Source: Candidatus Equadaptatus faecalis
GTDB taxonomy: Bacteria; Synergistota; Synergistia; Synergistales; Synergistaceae
Direction: 5' to 3'
Length of the DNA stretch: 33,491 bases
Assembly: GCA_018065065.1 (NCBI GenBank)
Contig: JAGHTZ010000061.1
Location: 1-33,491, forward strand
Shown in pieces: positions 1 through 11,266 of the stretch (position 1 is its first letter; every line of letters starts with the position of its first letter). A model generated the notes under the pieces. It had not been told where the DNA came from. It worked only from the letters and a program-made list of their open reading frames with translations, and did not search any database. A program made the position numbers and the translations under genes.

Positions 1-215
1 GCTCCAAACGGAGGTAAGCCCGTTGCTTTTCAGCTAAAGCTCTGTAACACTTCGGTAACGGCACGCCAAGCGGTCGGGTTTCAGGGTTGAGACACGAGGC
101 CGATGCTTTCGGGAAGGAGGCAGGGAAAGCAAGAGTCCTGCGGCTTCGGACAGAAAACGAACGGACGGCGCAAGCAGTATCTGCGCCCAGCCCAGTAGGA
201 AGTAATCCGGAGTTA
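1..215 (+). other. GC-rich structured non-coding segment, weak cobalamin-riboswitch resemblance
   Basis: No convincing protein is encoded here on either strand. Several stems are visible, for example a GTTTC/GAGAC hairpin near 79-94 and GGCGCA (167-172) pairing with TGCGCC (182-187). On the plus strand GGGAAGG at 111-117 is followed at 127-141 by AAGCAAGAGTCCTGC. This resembles the cobalamin riboswitch 3' core (GGGAAGG, then AAGCCAGGAGACCTGC) with substitutions and one deletion. The 5' hallmarks of that family (GGTGAAAATCC, GCCACTGT) are not clearly present, and no plus-strand gene follows. The family call is therefore only a suggestion. The next 130 bases (216-345) are AT-richer and repetitive (TTAGC/CAGCTT-like words), with no gene. 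Confidence 0.25.
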
Positions 216-322
216 AGCTTTAAGCGGTAAGTTGGAAGCATTTAGAACCTTTAACTGCGCACTTAGCACTTAGCTTTTTGCTTGCAGCTTGCAGTTTGTA
301 GCTGTTAGCTGTGTTTGTTATA

Positions 323-378
323 CCCAAAAGCAATTTTGGGCAAATTAAAAACGGCTTGGGAATTTCCAAGCCGTTTTT
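323..378 (-). terminator. Intrinsic terminator with adjacent GCAA-loop hairpin
   Basis: AACGGCTTGG (350-359) pairs with CCAAGCCGTT (366-375). The stem is flanked by an A-run on one side and a T-run on the other, so it can work in both directions. On the minus strand it would end the tig-to-folC transcript, about 325 bases past the folC stop. Next to it, CCCAAAA-GCAA-TTTTGGG (323-340) forms a second small hairpin. A near copy of this two-part arrangement ends the tRNA operon at 15041-15107. Confidence 0.7.
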
Positions 379-394
379 GTTGCTAATACTGAAA

Positions 395-525
395 TAGAGC
401 CGCTGGATTCTGCGCTGCTCCTGCCGGAGCCCGCAGAAAGACAAAGAAAAAGGCAGAATGACAAGATAAAAAATATTTGTCTCACTGCGAAGCCCAAAGG
501 GCTTGCGCAGTGCCCAGCGGCTTTA
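395..525. repeat. Compound inverted-repeat element with three internal hairpins
   Basis: A 12-bp outer stem with one G-U pair is formed by 395-406 and 514-525. Inside it are three hairpins: 410-436 (CTGCG/CGCAG with GCTCC/GGAGC), 460-481 (GACAA/TTGTC) and 483-512 (CACTGCG-AAGCCC pairing with GGGCTT-G-CGCAGTG). The result looks like a multi-branched RNA or a small non-autonomous mobile element. No coding potential or known family was recognised. It lies between folC and its probable terminator. Confidence 0.55.
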
Positions 526-560
526 CGGGCGAAGCGAGCGTTAAGGTTTTGATTTTCAAT

Positions 561-672
561 ATTGGTTTTCATAGTAATTGTTTCTTATGGTAATTGTATT
601 TTATCGTAATTGGTTCTTTTTGTAATTGGTTCTTTGGGTCATTGGTTTTTATGGTCATTGCTTCTTATTTTC
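561..672. repeat. Seven tandem 16-bp repeats
   Basis: Units start at 561, 577, 593, 609, 625, 641 and 657, exactly 16 bp apart. Each opens with ATTG and is T-rich, with an approximate consensus ATTGGTTCTTATGGTA. They are imperfect copies and end 30 bases before the folC stop codon, in its 3' flank. No function is evident. Confidence 0.8.
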
Positions 673-702
673 CGCGCCGTTTCAGTTTTTGACAAATTTT
701 AG

Positions 703-1992
703 TTACTTTAGAAATTCTTCCGGATAGTTTTCTTTGAGCCATGCGAGCATATAAAGGCTGCCGAAGCAGAGGACGGGACAGCCCTGTTTTGAGGCTTCTT
801 TTACCGCGTCGTAAGGCGAGGCAAAGCTTCCGCGCACGTCAAAGCCGAGAGACGCAGCTGTTTCCGCCATTTCTTCCGCTTTCATGCTACGTTCCATTTG
901 AGGCACTTCCGTGCAGTAAAATTCAATATTAAGTCCTTTGAGCAGTTCCAAGGCGTTTTTAACGTCTTTGTCGCGCATCATTGCAGTTACCGAACATATT
1001 TTCTGCCCTTTGAAAAGCAGGCTGATATTTTCGGCAAGTCTTTTCATCGCGTGAGGATTGTGCGCCCCGTCAAGCAGCAGCGGCGGATTTTTTCGTACAA
1101 GTTCCATGCGCCCCTGCCATTTCATCGTGCTCAGCGCGGTTTTGACAGTTTCTTCCGTCATTCCGCCAAAATATTTGCGCAGTTCTTCCGCGGCGCAGAG
1201 GGCAAGTGCCGTGTTTTCCGCCTGATAGGCACCTGCAAGCGCCGTTTTGTAACTTTTGCCGCTGAAGCTGAGCGTTGTTCCGTCAAGCGAAGTTTCTGTC
1301 AGGCTGTAAGCTGTTTTTGAAAGCAGTCTGTCCCTTGTTCCTTCCCGTGCACATTTTTCAAGGAACTGCTTTTCAAGTTTTTCATTGCCTCCGGCAAATA
1401 TTGCAGGGGCGTTCCCGCGTATTACGGCAAATTTTTCGGCTGCTATTTTTTCAAGCGTATCTCCAAGGTAATCTGTATGGTCAATTCCTATCGGCGTTAC
1501 GAGGGTTAAAATGACGTTTTCAAGCGTGTTTGTCGCGTCAAGCCTGCCGCCGAGCCCCGCCTCGACGACCGCTATGTCCACGTTGTTTTCAGCAGTCAGC
1601 ATAAATGCCGCCGCAGTTGTGAGTTCAAAATAGGTCGGCATATCTTCTTCCGCCGTGCCGCTGTTTTCAAGCGCGTTTTTTATCTGTCCGACAACCCTGA
1701 GCCAGTCGGCAGCGGGAAGCATTTCGCCGTTTATCAGCAGTCTTTCGCCGAAGCAGGCAAGGTGAGGGCTGGTGTAGAGGGCTGTTTTGCAGCCGGAACA
1801 GCGCAGTATCTTTTCAACCGTCGCAGAGGTTGAGCCTTTGCCGTTGGTGCCTACAACGTGCACTGCCTTAAACTGCCGTTCAGGGTTTCCGACAAGCGCC
1901 AGCAGTTTGGAGAGGCGGGCAAGCCCCGGGTGAATTCCGGGGCTTGCGATTTTTTGCAGTTCGTTTTCTATTTCCGAAAATTTAATTTCCAT
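703..1992 (-). CDS. folC: Folylpolyglutamate synthase / dihydrofolate synthase
   Basis: This 429-residue cytoplasmic ligase is the last gene of the tig-to-folC run. The family adds glutamate to folates with ATP, and many members also make dihydrofolate from dihydropteroate. The ATP-binding loop GTNGKGST is at residues 48-55. It is followed by the Mur-ligase-like SPHL motif, the EAGLGGRLDATN segment and, in the second domain, DGAHNPHA. The length is normal for the family. The ATG lies 7 bases after the valS stop, with only a weak ribosome-binding site, so translational coupling to valS is likely. Whether the enzyme is bifunctional cannot be told from the sequence alone. Identification is secure. 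Confidence 0.95.
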   Translation of the reverse strand: MEIKFSEIENELQKIASPGIHPGLARLSKLLALVGNPERQFKAVHVVGTNGKGSTSATVEKILRCSGCKTALYTSPHLACFGERLLINGEMLPAADWLRVVGQIKNALENSGTAEEDMPTYFELTTAAAFMLTAENNVDIAVVEAGLGGRLDATNTLENVILTLVTPIGIDHTDYLGDTLEKIAAEKFAVIRGNAPAIFAGGNEKLEKQFLEKCAREGTRDRLLSKTAYSLTETSLDGTTLSFSGKSYKTALAGAYQAENTALALCAAEELRKYFGGMTEETVKTALSTMKWQGRMELVRKNPPLLLDGAHNPHAMKRLAENISLLFKGQKICSVTAMMRDKDVKNALELLKGLNIEFYCTEVPQMERSMKAEEMAETAASLGFDVRGSFASPYDAVKEASKQGCPVLCFGSLYMLAWLKENYPEEFLK

Positions 1993-1999
1993 TTTGCAG

Positions 2000-4654
<2,655 letters not shown>

Positions 4655-4762
4655 CAGGAATTCCCTCCTCTTTGACAGACCTGGTGGCTGTCGAATCTAT
4701 CTTGACAGATTTCTGCGGCCGTTCCGCAGACATCCGGCAGATGCTTTGAAAAGCGGCGCGGC

Positions 4763-5386
4763 TTAAAGTTTTGCGCCTGCCGCCATTTTTTTCAGTCCGT
4801 TTTTCGCCTCAATAAGTCCCTGCCGAAGCGCTTCCGCCTGTTCGTTGTTCGCGCCGGAGGTGAGATACGGGGGCAGGACGGATTCAATTCCGTTCCTGAC
4901 GTATTTGTCGTAAGTCCCTTTTCTTTTGCCGCCCGAAATTTTATCCGCTTTTGTAAAAACTATAAGCCGGGGCATGTCAATTTCATCAAGCCACTGTTCA
5001 AGTTCAAGGTCATTGTCAAGCATGCCGTGACGGAAGTCAACGAGGTGCGCTACAAAGCTGATTTTGCGTTTCGCGGTGAAATAATCCTCTATCAGCTTCC
5101 GCCAGCTTTTGCGTTCCTCCGCGGATTTCGAGGCGTAGCCGTAGCCCGGTATGTCAACGAGCATGAAGCGTTCGTTTTCCGGCGCTTCTATTTTGTAGAA
5201 GTTTATGCTGCGCGTTTTCCCCGGTTTTGAACTGACTTTGGCAACGCTTCTGCCGAGCAGCGAATTTATCAGCGTGGATTTTCCCACGTTGGAGCGCCCC
5301 GCAAACACAATTTCGTCCAGCTCCGCGGGAGGCAGCTGCTGTTTGTTAAACGCCGTGCAGTAAAGCTCCGATTTCCAGTGCGTCAT
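4763..5386 (-). CDS. ysxC: Ribosome biogenesis GTPase YsxC/EngB
   Basis: This 207-residue TRAFAC GTPase of the EngB/YihA/YsxC family is needed for late assembly of the large ribosomal subunit. The G1 loop GRSNVGKST is at residues 30-38, G3 is DIPGYGYA and G4 is TKADK. The ATG overlaps the lon stop in an ATGA junction, so the two are translationally coupled. The lon-ysxC adjacency is widely conserved in bacteria. The length is normal. Confidence 0.95.
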   Translation of the reverse strand: MTHWKSELYCTAFNKQQLPPAELDEIVFAGRSNVGKSTLINSLLGRSVAKVSSKPGKTRSINFYKIEAPENERFMLVDIPGYGYASKSAEERKSWRKLIEDYFTAKRKISFVAHLVDFRHGMLDNDLELEQWLDEIDMPRLIVFTKADKISGGKRKGTYDKYVRNGIESVLPPYLTSGANNEQAEALRQGLIEAKNGLKKMAAGAKL

Positions 5387-7692
5387 TTTTTCAGCGCCAG
5401 AGCGGCAACCTCGTCAAAGTTTGAGACGTAGTGTATTTCAAGTCCTTCTTTAATCCAGTCCTTGAGCTCTGCCACGTCGTTCTTGTTGTCCGCCGGAACT
5501 ATAAGTTTTTTCAGTCCGAGACGTTTTGCCGCGAGTATCTTCTCACGCACGCCGCCTATCGGAAGCACTTCGCCGTGAAGCGTCATTTCGCCCGTCATGG
5601 CGTAGGAAACGTCTATTTTGCGTCCCGTGAGAGACGAGCAAATAGACAGCGCAAGCGTAATTCCCGCCGACGGACCGTCTTTCGGGACAGCGTTTTCAGG
5701 CACGTGCACGTGGACGTCCTTTTTCTGCCAGTCAAATTTTTCAAGCCCGAATTTCTTTGCGTTGGAACGAATGTAAGCCATTGAATTTTTCAGCGATTCC
5801 TGCATTATATTGCCGAGATTGCCGGTGAACGTTACGTTTCCCGTGCCTTTCATGACGGCGGATTCTATAAGCAGCACTTCCCCGCCGGCTTCCGTCCACG
5901 CAAGCCCTATGGACGTCCCCGCCGCGTTCTGTTTCGGAACGCGCGTTGCGTAAAGCTTCGGGGCGCCGAGATATTCTTTCACTTTGTCGTTGTTTATAAC
6001 GTTTTTCTTTCTCTCGGCTTCCGGATTTTTAGCAATGCCGGCGGCAATTTTGCGCGCTATTTTTGACAGCGCGCGGTCAAGTCCGCGGACACCGGCTTCG
6101 TGCGTGTAGTTGCGTATAACATTCATCAGCACCGGCTTTGAGATACTCATGTCGTCTGCGGTTATGCCGTGTTCTTTGAAGATTTTAGGCAGCAGATGGC
6201 GTTTCGCTATTTCAATTTTTTCTTCGGCAAGATAGCCCGGAAGATGTATGATCTCCATTCTGTCAAGCAGCGGCCCCGGAATAGTCGAGGTCGTGTTAGC
6301 GGTCGTGATGAACATTACACGGCTCAGGTCAAACGGCACTTCAAGGAAATTGTCCGTAAAGCGGAAGTTCTGTTCGGGGTCAAGAACTTCAAGGAGAGCC
6401 GAAGAAGGGTCACCCTTGTAAATGCTTCCGATTTTGTCTATTTCGTCAAGCAGCATGACGGGGTTGTCTGTCCCTGCCTGTTTTATTTTCTGTATTATTT
6501 TTCCGGGCATTGACGCGACGTAGGTACGCCTGTGACCGCGTATTTCAGCTTCGTCGCCAAGCCCGCCGAGCGCTATGTTCACAAACTGACGCCCCATGGC
6601 ACGCGCTATTGACATTCCGAGAGAGGTTTTGCCTACTCCTGGAGGTCCGACAAAACAAAGTACCTGAGCGCGCATTTCCTGCCCCGCAAGCTTTCTGACG
6701 GCAAGATATTCAACTATTCTGTCCTTTACGTCGTCAAGTCCGTAGTGATCTTCGTTGAGAATTTTCTCGGCTCTTGCTATGTTGAGGTCGTCTTCGGACG
6801 ATTTGTTCCACGGCAGGTCAAGCAGCCAGTCTATATACGTTCTGGCAACCGAAGCTTCCGGAGACATTGCGGGCATACGGGAGAAACGCTCTGTTTCCCT
6901 GAGTGCCTTTTCTTTTACCGCTTCCGGCATCAGGGAATTTTCAATTTTTTCCCTGAGTTCCTCCGCGTCCGCACCCGTGCAGTCGTCACCGAGCTTGTCC
7001 TGAACTATTTTCAGTTTTTCGCGCAGGAAATAGTTGCGCTGCGTGTCTTTTATTTTTTCCTGAACCTCATCGTCTATTTCTTTTTCCATTTCAAGCATTT
7101 CACATTCACCTGCAAGCAGCTCTACAAGCAGCCGCAGGCGCGCACCGATTTCCGTCGTTTCAAGCAGACGCTGTTTGCTTTCCGCTTTGATTTTCAGGTG
7201 CGCCACAGTAAGGTCGGCAAAATCTTCAGGATTGGCTATTTCTTCCGCCATCTGGAGAATCTGCTGCGGCACGTGACGGTTCAGCGCGATATATTTTTCA
7301 AGCTCGGTCATGACAGATCTGCGCAGCGCTTCAATCACGTTGCCGGAAGTTTCGCAGGTCGCAGGAACTTTTTCAATTTCAGCTTCAAGATAGCTTGCGC
7401 TGTAGACAAACTGCACTACCTTCGCGCGGCACAAGCCTTCAAGCACAATATTTACGCTTCCGCTCTTGCTCTGCATAACGTTCTGTATCCTGCAAAGCGT
7501 GCCGAACGTATGCACACCGTTTGTTCCGGGGTTTTCAACCGAAGCGTCGTACTGCGCGGAAACAAAGACAAGGCGGTCAGGCGCAACCGCTTTGACCGCG
7601 TTTATGGTGCGTACCCTGCTCGTAAGCAGCGGCGTTATTGAACCGGGGAAAACTACCGTGTCCCGAACAGGAATTACCGGACAGGCGAACAA
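5383..7692 (-). CDS. lon: ATP-dependent protease Lon
   Basis: This 769-residue cytoplasmic AAA+ serine protease degrades misfolded and regulatory proteins. Order of domains: N-terminal substrate-binding LAN region (about 1-200), helical linker, AAA+ module with Walker A GPPGVGKT at 349-356 and Walker B LLDEIDKI, then the protease domain. The protease domain has Ser675 in PKDGPSAG and Lys718 in GGVREKI, the Ser-Lys dyad. The start is probably TTG, directly after the clpX stop, with GAGG about 9 bases upstream inside clpX. No ATG fits the family N-terminus (VIPVRDTVVFPG) better. The length is slightly short but usual for the LonA family. It lies in a protease cluster with clpP and clpX. Confidence 0.96.
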   Translation of the reverse strand: MFACPVIPVRDTVVFPGSITPLLTSRVRTINAVKAVAPDRLVFVSAQYDASVENPGTNGVHTFGTLCRIQNVMQSKSGSVNIVLEGLCRAKVVQFVYSASYLEAEIEKVPATCETSGNVIEALRRSVMTELEKYIALNRHVPQQILQMAEEIANPEDFADLTVAHLKIKAESKQRLLETTEIGARLRLLVELLAGECEMLEMEKEIDDEVQEKIKDTQRNYFLREKLKIVQDKLGDDCTGADAEELREKIENSLMPEAVKEKALRETERFSRMPAMSPEASVARTYIDWLLDLPWNKSSEDDLNIARAEKILNEDHYGLDDVKDRIVEYLAVRKLAGQEMRAQVLCFVGPPGVGKTSLGMSIARAMGRQFVNIALGGLGDEAEIRGHRRTYVASMPGKIIQKIKQAGTDNPVMLLDEIDKIGSIYKGDPSSALLEVLDPEQNFRFTDNFLEVPFDLSRVMFITTANTTSTIPGPLLDRMEIIHLPGYLAEEKIEIAKRHLLPKIFKEHGITADDMSISKPVLMNVIRNYTHEAGVRGLDRALSKIARKIAAGIAKNPEAERKKNVINNDKVKEYLGAPKLYATRVPKQNAAGTSIGLAWTEAGGEVLLIESAVMKGTGNVTFTGNLGNIMQESLKNSMAYIRSNAKKFGLEKFDWQKKDVHVHVPENAVPKDGPSAGITLALSICSSLTGRKIDVSYAMTGEMTLHGEVLPIGGVREKILAAKRLGLKKLIVPADNKNDVAELKDWIKEGLEIHYVSNFDEVAALALKK

Positions 7693-7693
7693 A

Positions 7694-9019
7694 TCAGACA
7701 GCCTCTTTTTTCGGAGTTATCAGCGCTTTGCCGCTGCCTGCAACCATTTCTTTGGTCACAGTAACTTTTGCGATTTCCGACGCTTTACCCGGGATCTCGT
7801 ACTGCAGGTCAAGCATAAGGTTTTCAAGTATCGTTCTGAGCGCACGGGCTCCCGTTCCAAGCTTTATTGCTTTTTTTGCAATTTCCCTGACAGCGTCGTC
7901 TTCAAATTCAAGCTCTACGCCTTCAAGGGCAAACATCTTCCGATACTGTTTGAGCGGCGCGTTTTTCGGTTCTTTGAGTATGCGGACAAGCGCGTCTTCG
8001 GCAAGCGAAGAAAGCGCCACAAGAACCGGAAGACGACCGATAAATTCAGGAATAAATCCGAAAGAGCGAAGGTCGTCGGGCTGAACCTGCTTCAGCAGTT
8101 CATCCGTGCGCTGCTGTTTGAGATTGCTCGTAATGTCGCCGCCGAAGCCTATCGCCTTTTCGGTGGTTCTGCGGGCAATAATTTTGTCGAGTCCGTCAAA
8201 GGCTCCGCCGCAGATGAACAGTATGTGCGACGTGTCAACGGGAATCATTTCCTGACTCGGATGCTTGCGCCCGCCCTTCGGCGGAATGTTTGCAATCGTT
8301 CCCTCAATAATTTTGAGAAGCGCCTGCTGAACGCCCTCGCCGGAAACGTCGCGCGTTATTGAAACAGATTCCGATTTGCGCGCTATTTTGTCTATTTCGT
8401 CAATGTAAATTATTCCGCGCTGTGCCGCGTCAATATCAAAATCCGCCGCCTGAAGCAGCCTGAGAAGTATGTTTTCAACGTCTTCGCCGACGTAACCGGC
8501 TTCCGTAAGGGTCGTAGCGTCGGTTATTGCGAAAGGAACGTTGAGCATTTTGGCAAGCGTCTGGGCAAGCAGTGTTTTGCCGCTGCCTGTAGGTCCGACA
8601 AGCAGCACGTTGCTTTTCGGAAGCTCGACGCCGTCGTCTCCGTCCGAAAGCGGATTTGTTATTCTTTTGTAGTGGTTGTACACGGCAACGGAAAGGACTT
8701 TTTTCGCTTCGTCCTGTCCTATTACGTACTGGTCAAGAAACTGTTTGATTTCCTCAGGCTTCGGGAGCGTGTCAAACACGGGGGCGGAAACGTAGTCAGC
8801 CCTTTTCTCCGCCGGCATACACGGTGTATCGGGAAATGCGTCGCTGCCAAATTCTTCCCTCAGAACAACGTTGCAAAGCTGGATACAGTCGGTACATATA
8901 AAAATATTATTAGGACCGGCTATAAGCCTGCCTACCTCGTCCTGCGTCTTTCCGCAGAATGAGCAGCGCGGCTTGGGGCGTTTGCTGCCTGTATTTTCAA
9001 GCGTATTTTTTCTTACCAT
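7694..9019 (-). CDS. clpX: ClpX, ATPase subunit of the ClpXP protease
   Basis: This 441-residue AAA+ unfoldase recognises tagged substrates and feeds them to ClpP. The N-terminal zinc-binding domain has cysteines at 19, 22, 42 and 45. Walker A is GPTGSGKT (142-149). Walker B is [11 protein letters not shown], the pore loop is GYVGED, and the ClpP-docking tripeptide is IGF (in AIGFGGD). All key residues are present. The gene starts 2 bases after the clpP stop and ends 1 base before the lon start codon, so the cluster is compact and probably co-transcribed. Confidence 0.97.
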   Translation of the reverse strand: MVRKNTLENTGSKRPKPRCSFCGKTQDEVGRLIAGPNNIFICTDCIQLCNVVLREEFGSDAFPDTPCMPAEKRADYVSAPVFDTLPKPEEIKQFLDQYVIGQDEAKKVLSVAVYNHYKRITNPLSDGDDGVELPKSNVLLVGPTGSGKTLLAQTLAKMLNVPFAITDATTLTEAGYVGEDVENILLRLLQAADFDIDAAQRGIIYIDEIDKIARKSESVSITRDVSGEGVQQALLKIIEGTIANIPPKGGRKHPSQEMIPVDTSHILFICGGAFDGLDKIIARRTTEKAIGFGGDITSNLKQQRTDELLKQVQPDDLRSFGFIPEFIGRLPVLVALSSLAEDALVRILKEPKNAPLKQYRKMFALEGVELEFEDDAVREIAKKAIKLGTGARALRTILENLMLDLQYEIPGKASEIAKVTVTKEMVAGSGKALITPKKEAV

Positions 9020-9021
9020 TT

Positions 9022-9609
9022 TTAACGATTCTCTATAACCTGATCAACTATGCCGTATTTCTTGGCTTCCTGAGCCGACATGTAAAAATCTCTGTCGGTG
9101 TCTTTTTTAATTTGTTCGAGCGGCTGTCCCGTATGCTTTGAGAGAATTCCGTTGAGCGTGTTTCTCGTCTTAAGAATTTCTACAGCCTGAATTTCGATGT
9201 CGGACGCCTGTCCCTGCGCGCCGCCGAGAGGCTGGTGTATCATTACGCGGGAATTCGGCAGGGCTATGCGTTTGCCGTGAGCACCCGCCGCGAGAAGAAC
9301 GGCTCCCATGCTTGCCGCCTGTCCAGTGCATATCGTGGAAACGTCGGGCTTTATATACTGCATGGTGTCGTAAATCGCCAGTCCGGCGGAAACCACTCCG
9401 CCAGGGCTGTTGATGTAAAGGAACACGTCCTTTTCCGGATCCTGGCTCTCAAGGAAAAGCAGCTGCGCGACAACAAGATTTGCGACGTTATCGTCTATCG
9501 CCGTTCCGAGAAAAATTATTCTGTCGTTAAGCAGACGGCTGTATATGTCGTAAGCTCTTTCGCCTCTGCCCGTCTGCTCTATAACCGTTGGAATAAGATA
9601 ACCGCTCAT
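9022..9609 (-). CDS. clpP: ClpP, proteolytic subunit of Clp protease
   Basis: This 195-residue serine peptidase forms the tetradecameric chamber used by ClpX here and by ClpC, encoded about 20 kb away in this window. The catalytic triad is Ser100 (GQAASMG), His125 (MIHQPLGG) and Asp174 (RDFYM). The N-terminus ([22 protein letters not shown]) is typical, with a very short propeptide. A strong ribosome-binding site (GGAGG) lies about 7 bases before the ATG. The gene sits 22 bases after tig. Confidence 0.97.
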   Translation of the reverse strand: MSGYLIPTVIEQTGRGERAYDIYSRLLNDRIIFLGTAIDDNVANLVVAQLLFLESQDPEKDVFLYINSPGGVVSAGLAIYDTMQYIKPDVSTICTGQAASMGAVLLAAGAHGKRIALPNSRVMIHQPLGGAQGQASDIEIQAVEILKTRNTLNGILSKHTGQPLEQIKKDTDRDFYMSAQEAKKYGIVDQVIENR

Positions 9610-9631
9610 AAAATTTCCTCCGTCCGGGGAA

Positions 9632-10981
9632 TTATTTCTTTTCCTCTGCTTCGACTTCCTTAACCTGAACCTGCGTTGCGGCGTATTCAGCCGTCTTGCG
9701 CGCGCGGACTTCGTCCATCACCTGATAGAGATGGTCTTTGTTCGAGTAGAGGTAATCTTCGACTTTTTTGAGGTCCATGCCTGAAGCAAGCGCCATTTTC
9801 CTGATTTCAAGCTGCAGTTCTTCTTTCGTGCAGTCAATATCGTTCGCGTCAGCGATTGCTTTGATAACAAGCGAGCGTTTCACGGCTTTTCTTGCCGTAT
9901 CGTCAACCTGTTTCTCAAATTCGTCCTTGTCGGTGCCTGACTGTTTCAGGAATTCGTCAAGCGTCATATCTTCATTGCCGGTCTGGCGTTTGATTCTGTC
10001 TTCCTGTTCGGCTTTTATCGCCGCCTTTTCGCGGTTAATAAGCTTTTCGGGAATGTCTATTTCACAGGCGTCAGTAATTGCGGATATTGCCGACTTTCTG
10101 AGGCTGTCTTCCGTTTCTCTTTCAGCCGCTTTTTCCAGACGCTCCATAACGCTCTTCTTGAATTCCTCAACAGTTTTCAGTCTCGTATAGGTAAGCTCGG
10201 GAATATTTTCATCCGTAAGCTGCGGAATATCTTTTTTCATAATGCCCTGAATGTCAAACTCATAGCGCATTTTCTGTCCCGCAATTTCCTTTACGCTGTT
10301 GTCAGGTTCTACTGTAAATGCCGCTTCGGCTTTTTCTCCGGGCTTTTTGCCGACAAGAGCGAAAACTATTTCAGGGCGGATACCGGGCTGTTTGAGGTCT
10401 ATTTCGGATTTCTGGTCTTTTTCGGCTTCCGTTTCCTTTCCGCCGTCTTCCGCGAGGAAGGAATTGTATTTCACGGAAACTATGTCGTCAGCCGTGATTT
10501 CGCGTTCTTCGTACGACGGTACGACCTTGGCGTGCGCTTCAAGCATCTGCTGAATGTTTTCGTCGCGCATTTTTTCCGTTGCCTTGTAAATTGTCTTTTC
10601 TGCCGTGATTGTTGAGAGGTCGGGAAGAATTACCTCCGGCGACACCTCATAGACGACGGTAAATTCGAACGCTTTGCCCTCTTCAAGAGCGTCTCCGGGC
10701 TTGACATCGGGATATTCGACAAGGTCAAGCTCATTTTCACTGACCGATTCGTCTATACCCTGATTTATAAGCTTTTCCTGCGCCTGAGCACAGATTGCCG
10801 CTTTGCCGAAGCAGAGTTCAAGCGTTTTGCGGGGAACGTGTCCCTTGCGGAACCCTTTGAGGTTTGCTTTCTGCGAAAGCTCCGCATACGCTGCGTCCAG
10901 TGCTTTGCTTACCTCTTCGGCTTCAAAAGCAACCTTCACTGTTAAAATATTTTTTTCCTGAGATACGATTTCTGACTTCAC
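9632..10981 (-). CDS. tig: Trigger factor, ribosome-associated chaperone
   Basis: This 449-residue chaperone meets nascent chains at the ribosome exit tunnel. The N-terminal ribosome-binding domain has the signature FRKGHVPRK, here [14 protein letters not shown] central FKBP-like region (about 150-250) and a long helical C-terminal domain follow. The FKBP-like region is hard to match to the usual active-site pattern (no FIPGFE-like motif), so prolyl isomerase activity may be reduced. Chaperone function does not need it. The start is GTG at 10981, with AAGGGG about 9 bases upstream. This is the first gene of the tig-clpP-clpX-lon-ysxC-valS-folC run. Confidence 0.94.
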   Translation of the reverse strand: MKSEIVSQEKNILTVKVAFEAEEVSKALDAAYAELSQKANLKGFRKGHVPRKTLELCFGKAAICAQAQEKLINQGIDESVSENELDLVEYPDVKPGDALEEGKAFEFTVVYEVSPEVILPDLSTITAEKTIYKATEKMRDENIQQMLEAHAKVVPSYEEREITADDIVSVKYNSFLAEDGGKETEAEKDQKSEIDLKQPGIRPEIVFALVGKKPGEKAEAAFTVEPDNSVKEIAGQKMRYEFDIQGIMKKDIPQLTDENIPELTYTRLKTVEEFKKSVMERLEKAAERETEDSLRKSAISAITDACEIDIPEKLINREKAAIKAEQEDRIKRQTGNEDMTLDEFLKQSGTDKDEFEKQVDDTARKAVKRSLVIKAIADANDIDCTKEELQLEIRKMALASGMDLKKVEDYLYSNKDHLYQVMDEVRARKTAEYAATQVQVKEVEAEEKK

Positions 10982-11025
10982 TGTGTACTGCCCCTTTGCT
11001 CAATAGTTATTGACATAACCGATAG

Positions 11026-11054
11026 ATTTTACCACATTTACGAAAAATTTGCAG
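11026..11054 (-). promoter_or_regulatory. Candidate promoter for the tig operon
   Basis: On the minus strand TAAAAT (11026-11031) is preceded by TGG, giving an extended -10. A weak -35 (CTGCAA, 11049-11054) lies 17 bases further upstream. This would place the transcript start about 40 bases before the tig GTG. A GTTAT-TGAC-ATAAC inverted repeat at 11006-11019 falls in the leader. Confidence 0.4.
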
Positions 11055-11091
11055 AAATAATCGCCGGCAGCCGAAAATTTATAAAAATTTA

Positions 11092-11116
11092 TAAAAAAGC
11101 CCGCGCAAAGCGGGCT
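11092..11116 (-). terminator. Intrinsic terminator after tRNA-Gly(CCC)
   Basis: AGCCCGC (11098-11104) pairs with GCGGGCT (11110-11116) around a GCAAA loop. Read on the minus strand, the stem is followed by a run of six T residues. It lies just 3' of the tRNA gene. Confidence 0.8.
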
Positions 11117-11125
11117 GATTTTCAA

Positions 11126-11201
11126 TGGAGCGGACAACGGGATTCGGACCCGCGACATTCGGCTTGGGAAGCCGACGCTCTACCAGCTGAGCTATGTCCG
11201 C
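11126..11201 (-). tRNA. tRNA-Gly, anticodon CCC
   Basis: The 76-base cloverleaf includes an encoded CCA end. The acceptor stem starts GCGGACA. The anticodon loop TTCCCAA gives CCC, reading GGG, on a TCGGC/GCCGA stem, and the T-loop is TCCGAAT. A TTAAAAT sequence about 10 bases upstream could be its -10 element. A terminator follows directly. Confidence 0.95.
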
Positions 11202-11266
11202 GCAAGAGATATTTTAACACATATTCCGGCGTATGGATTATAATATTTTGGCGAGGTGAATATATT

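Noticed and set aside
1-215. RNase P RNA, SRP RNA, tmRNA or 5S rRNA
   Set aside because: I compared it with the conserved cores of each (for example GAGGAAAGTCC for RNase P and GGTCAGGxCCGGAAGG for SRP). None is present.
345-572. Small minus-strand frame across the terminator and inverted-repeat element
   Set aside because: It begins within the 16-bp repeat array, runs through hairpins and encodes low-complexity sequence. I see no sign of a real gene.
4655-4762. T-box leader for valS
   Set aside because: The gap is only about 108 bases and holds one hairpin, with no T-box consensus (AGGGTGGNACC-like) and no specifier stem or terminator/antiterminator pair.
6745-8362. Plus-strand open frames of about 300 residues opposite lon and clpX
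   Set aside because: They are mirror frames of conserved minus-strand genes, with no ribosome-binding site and no family resemblance.
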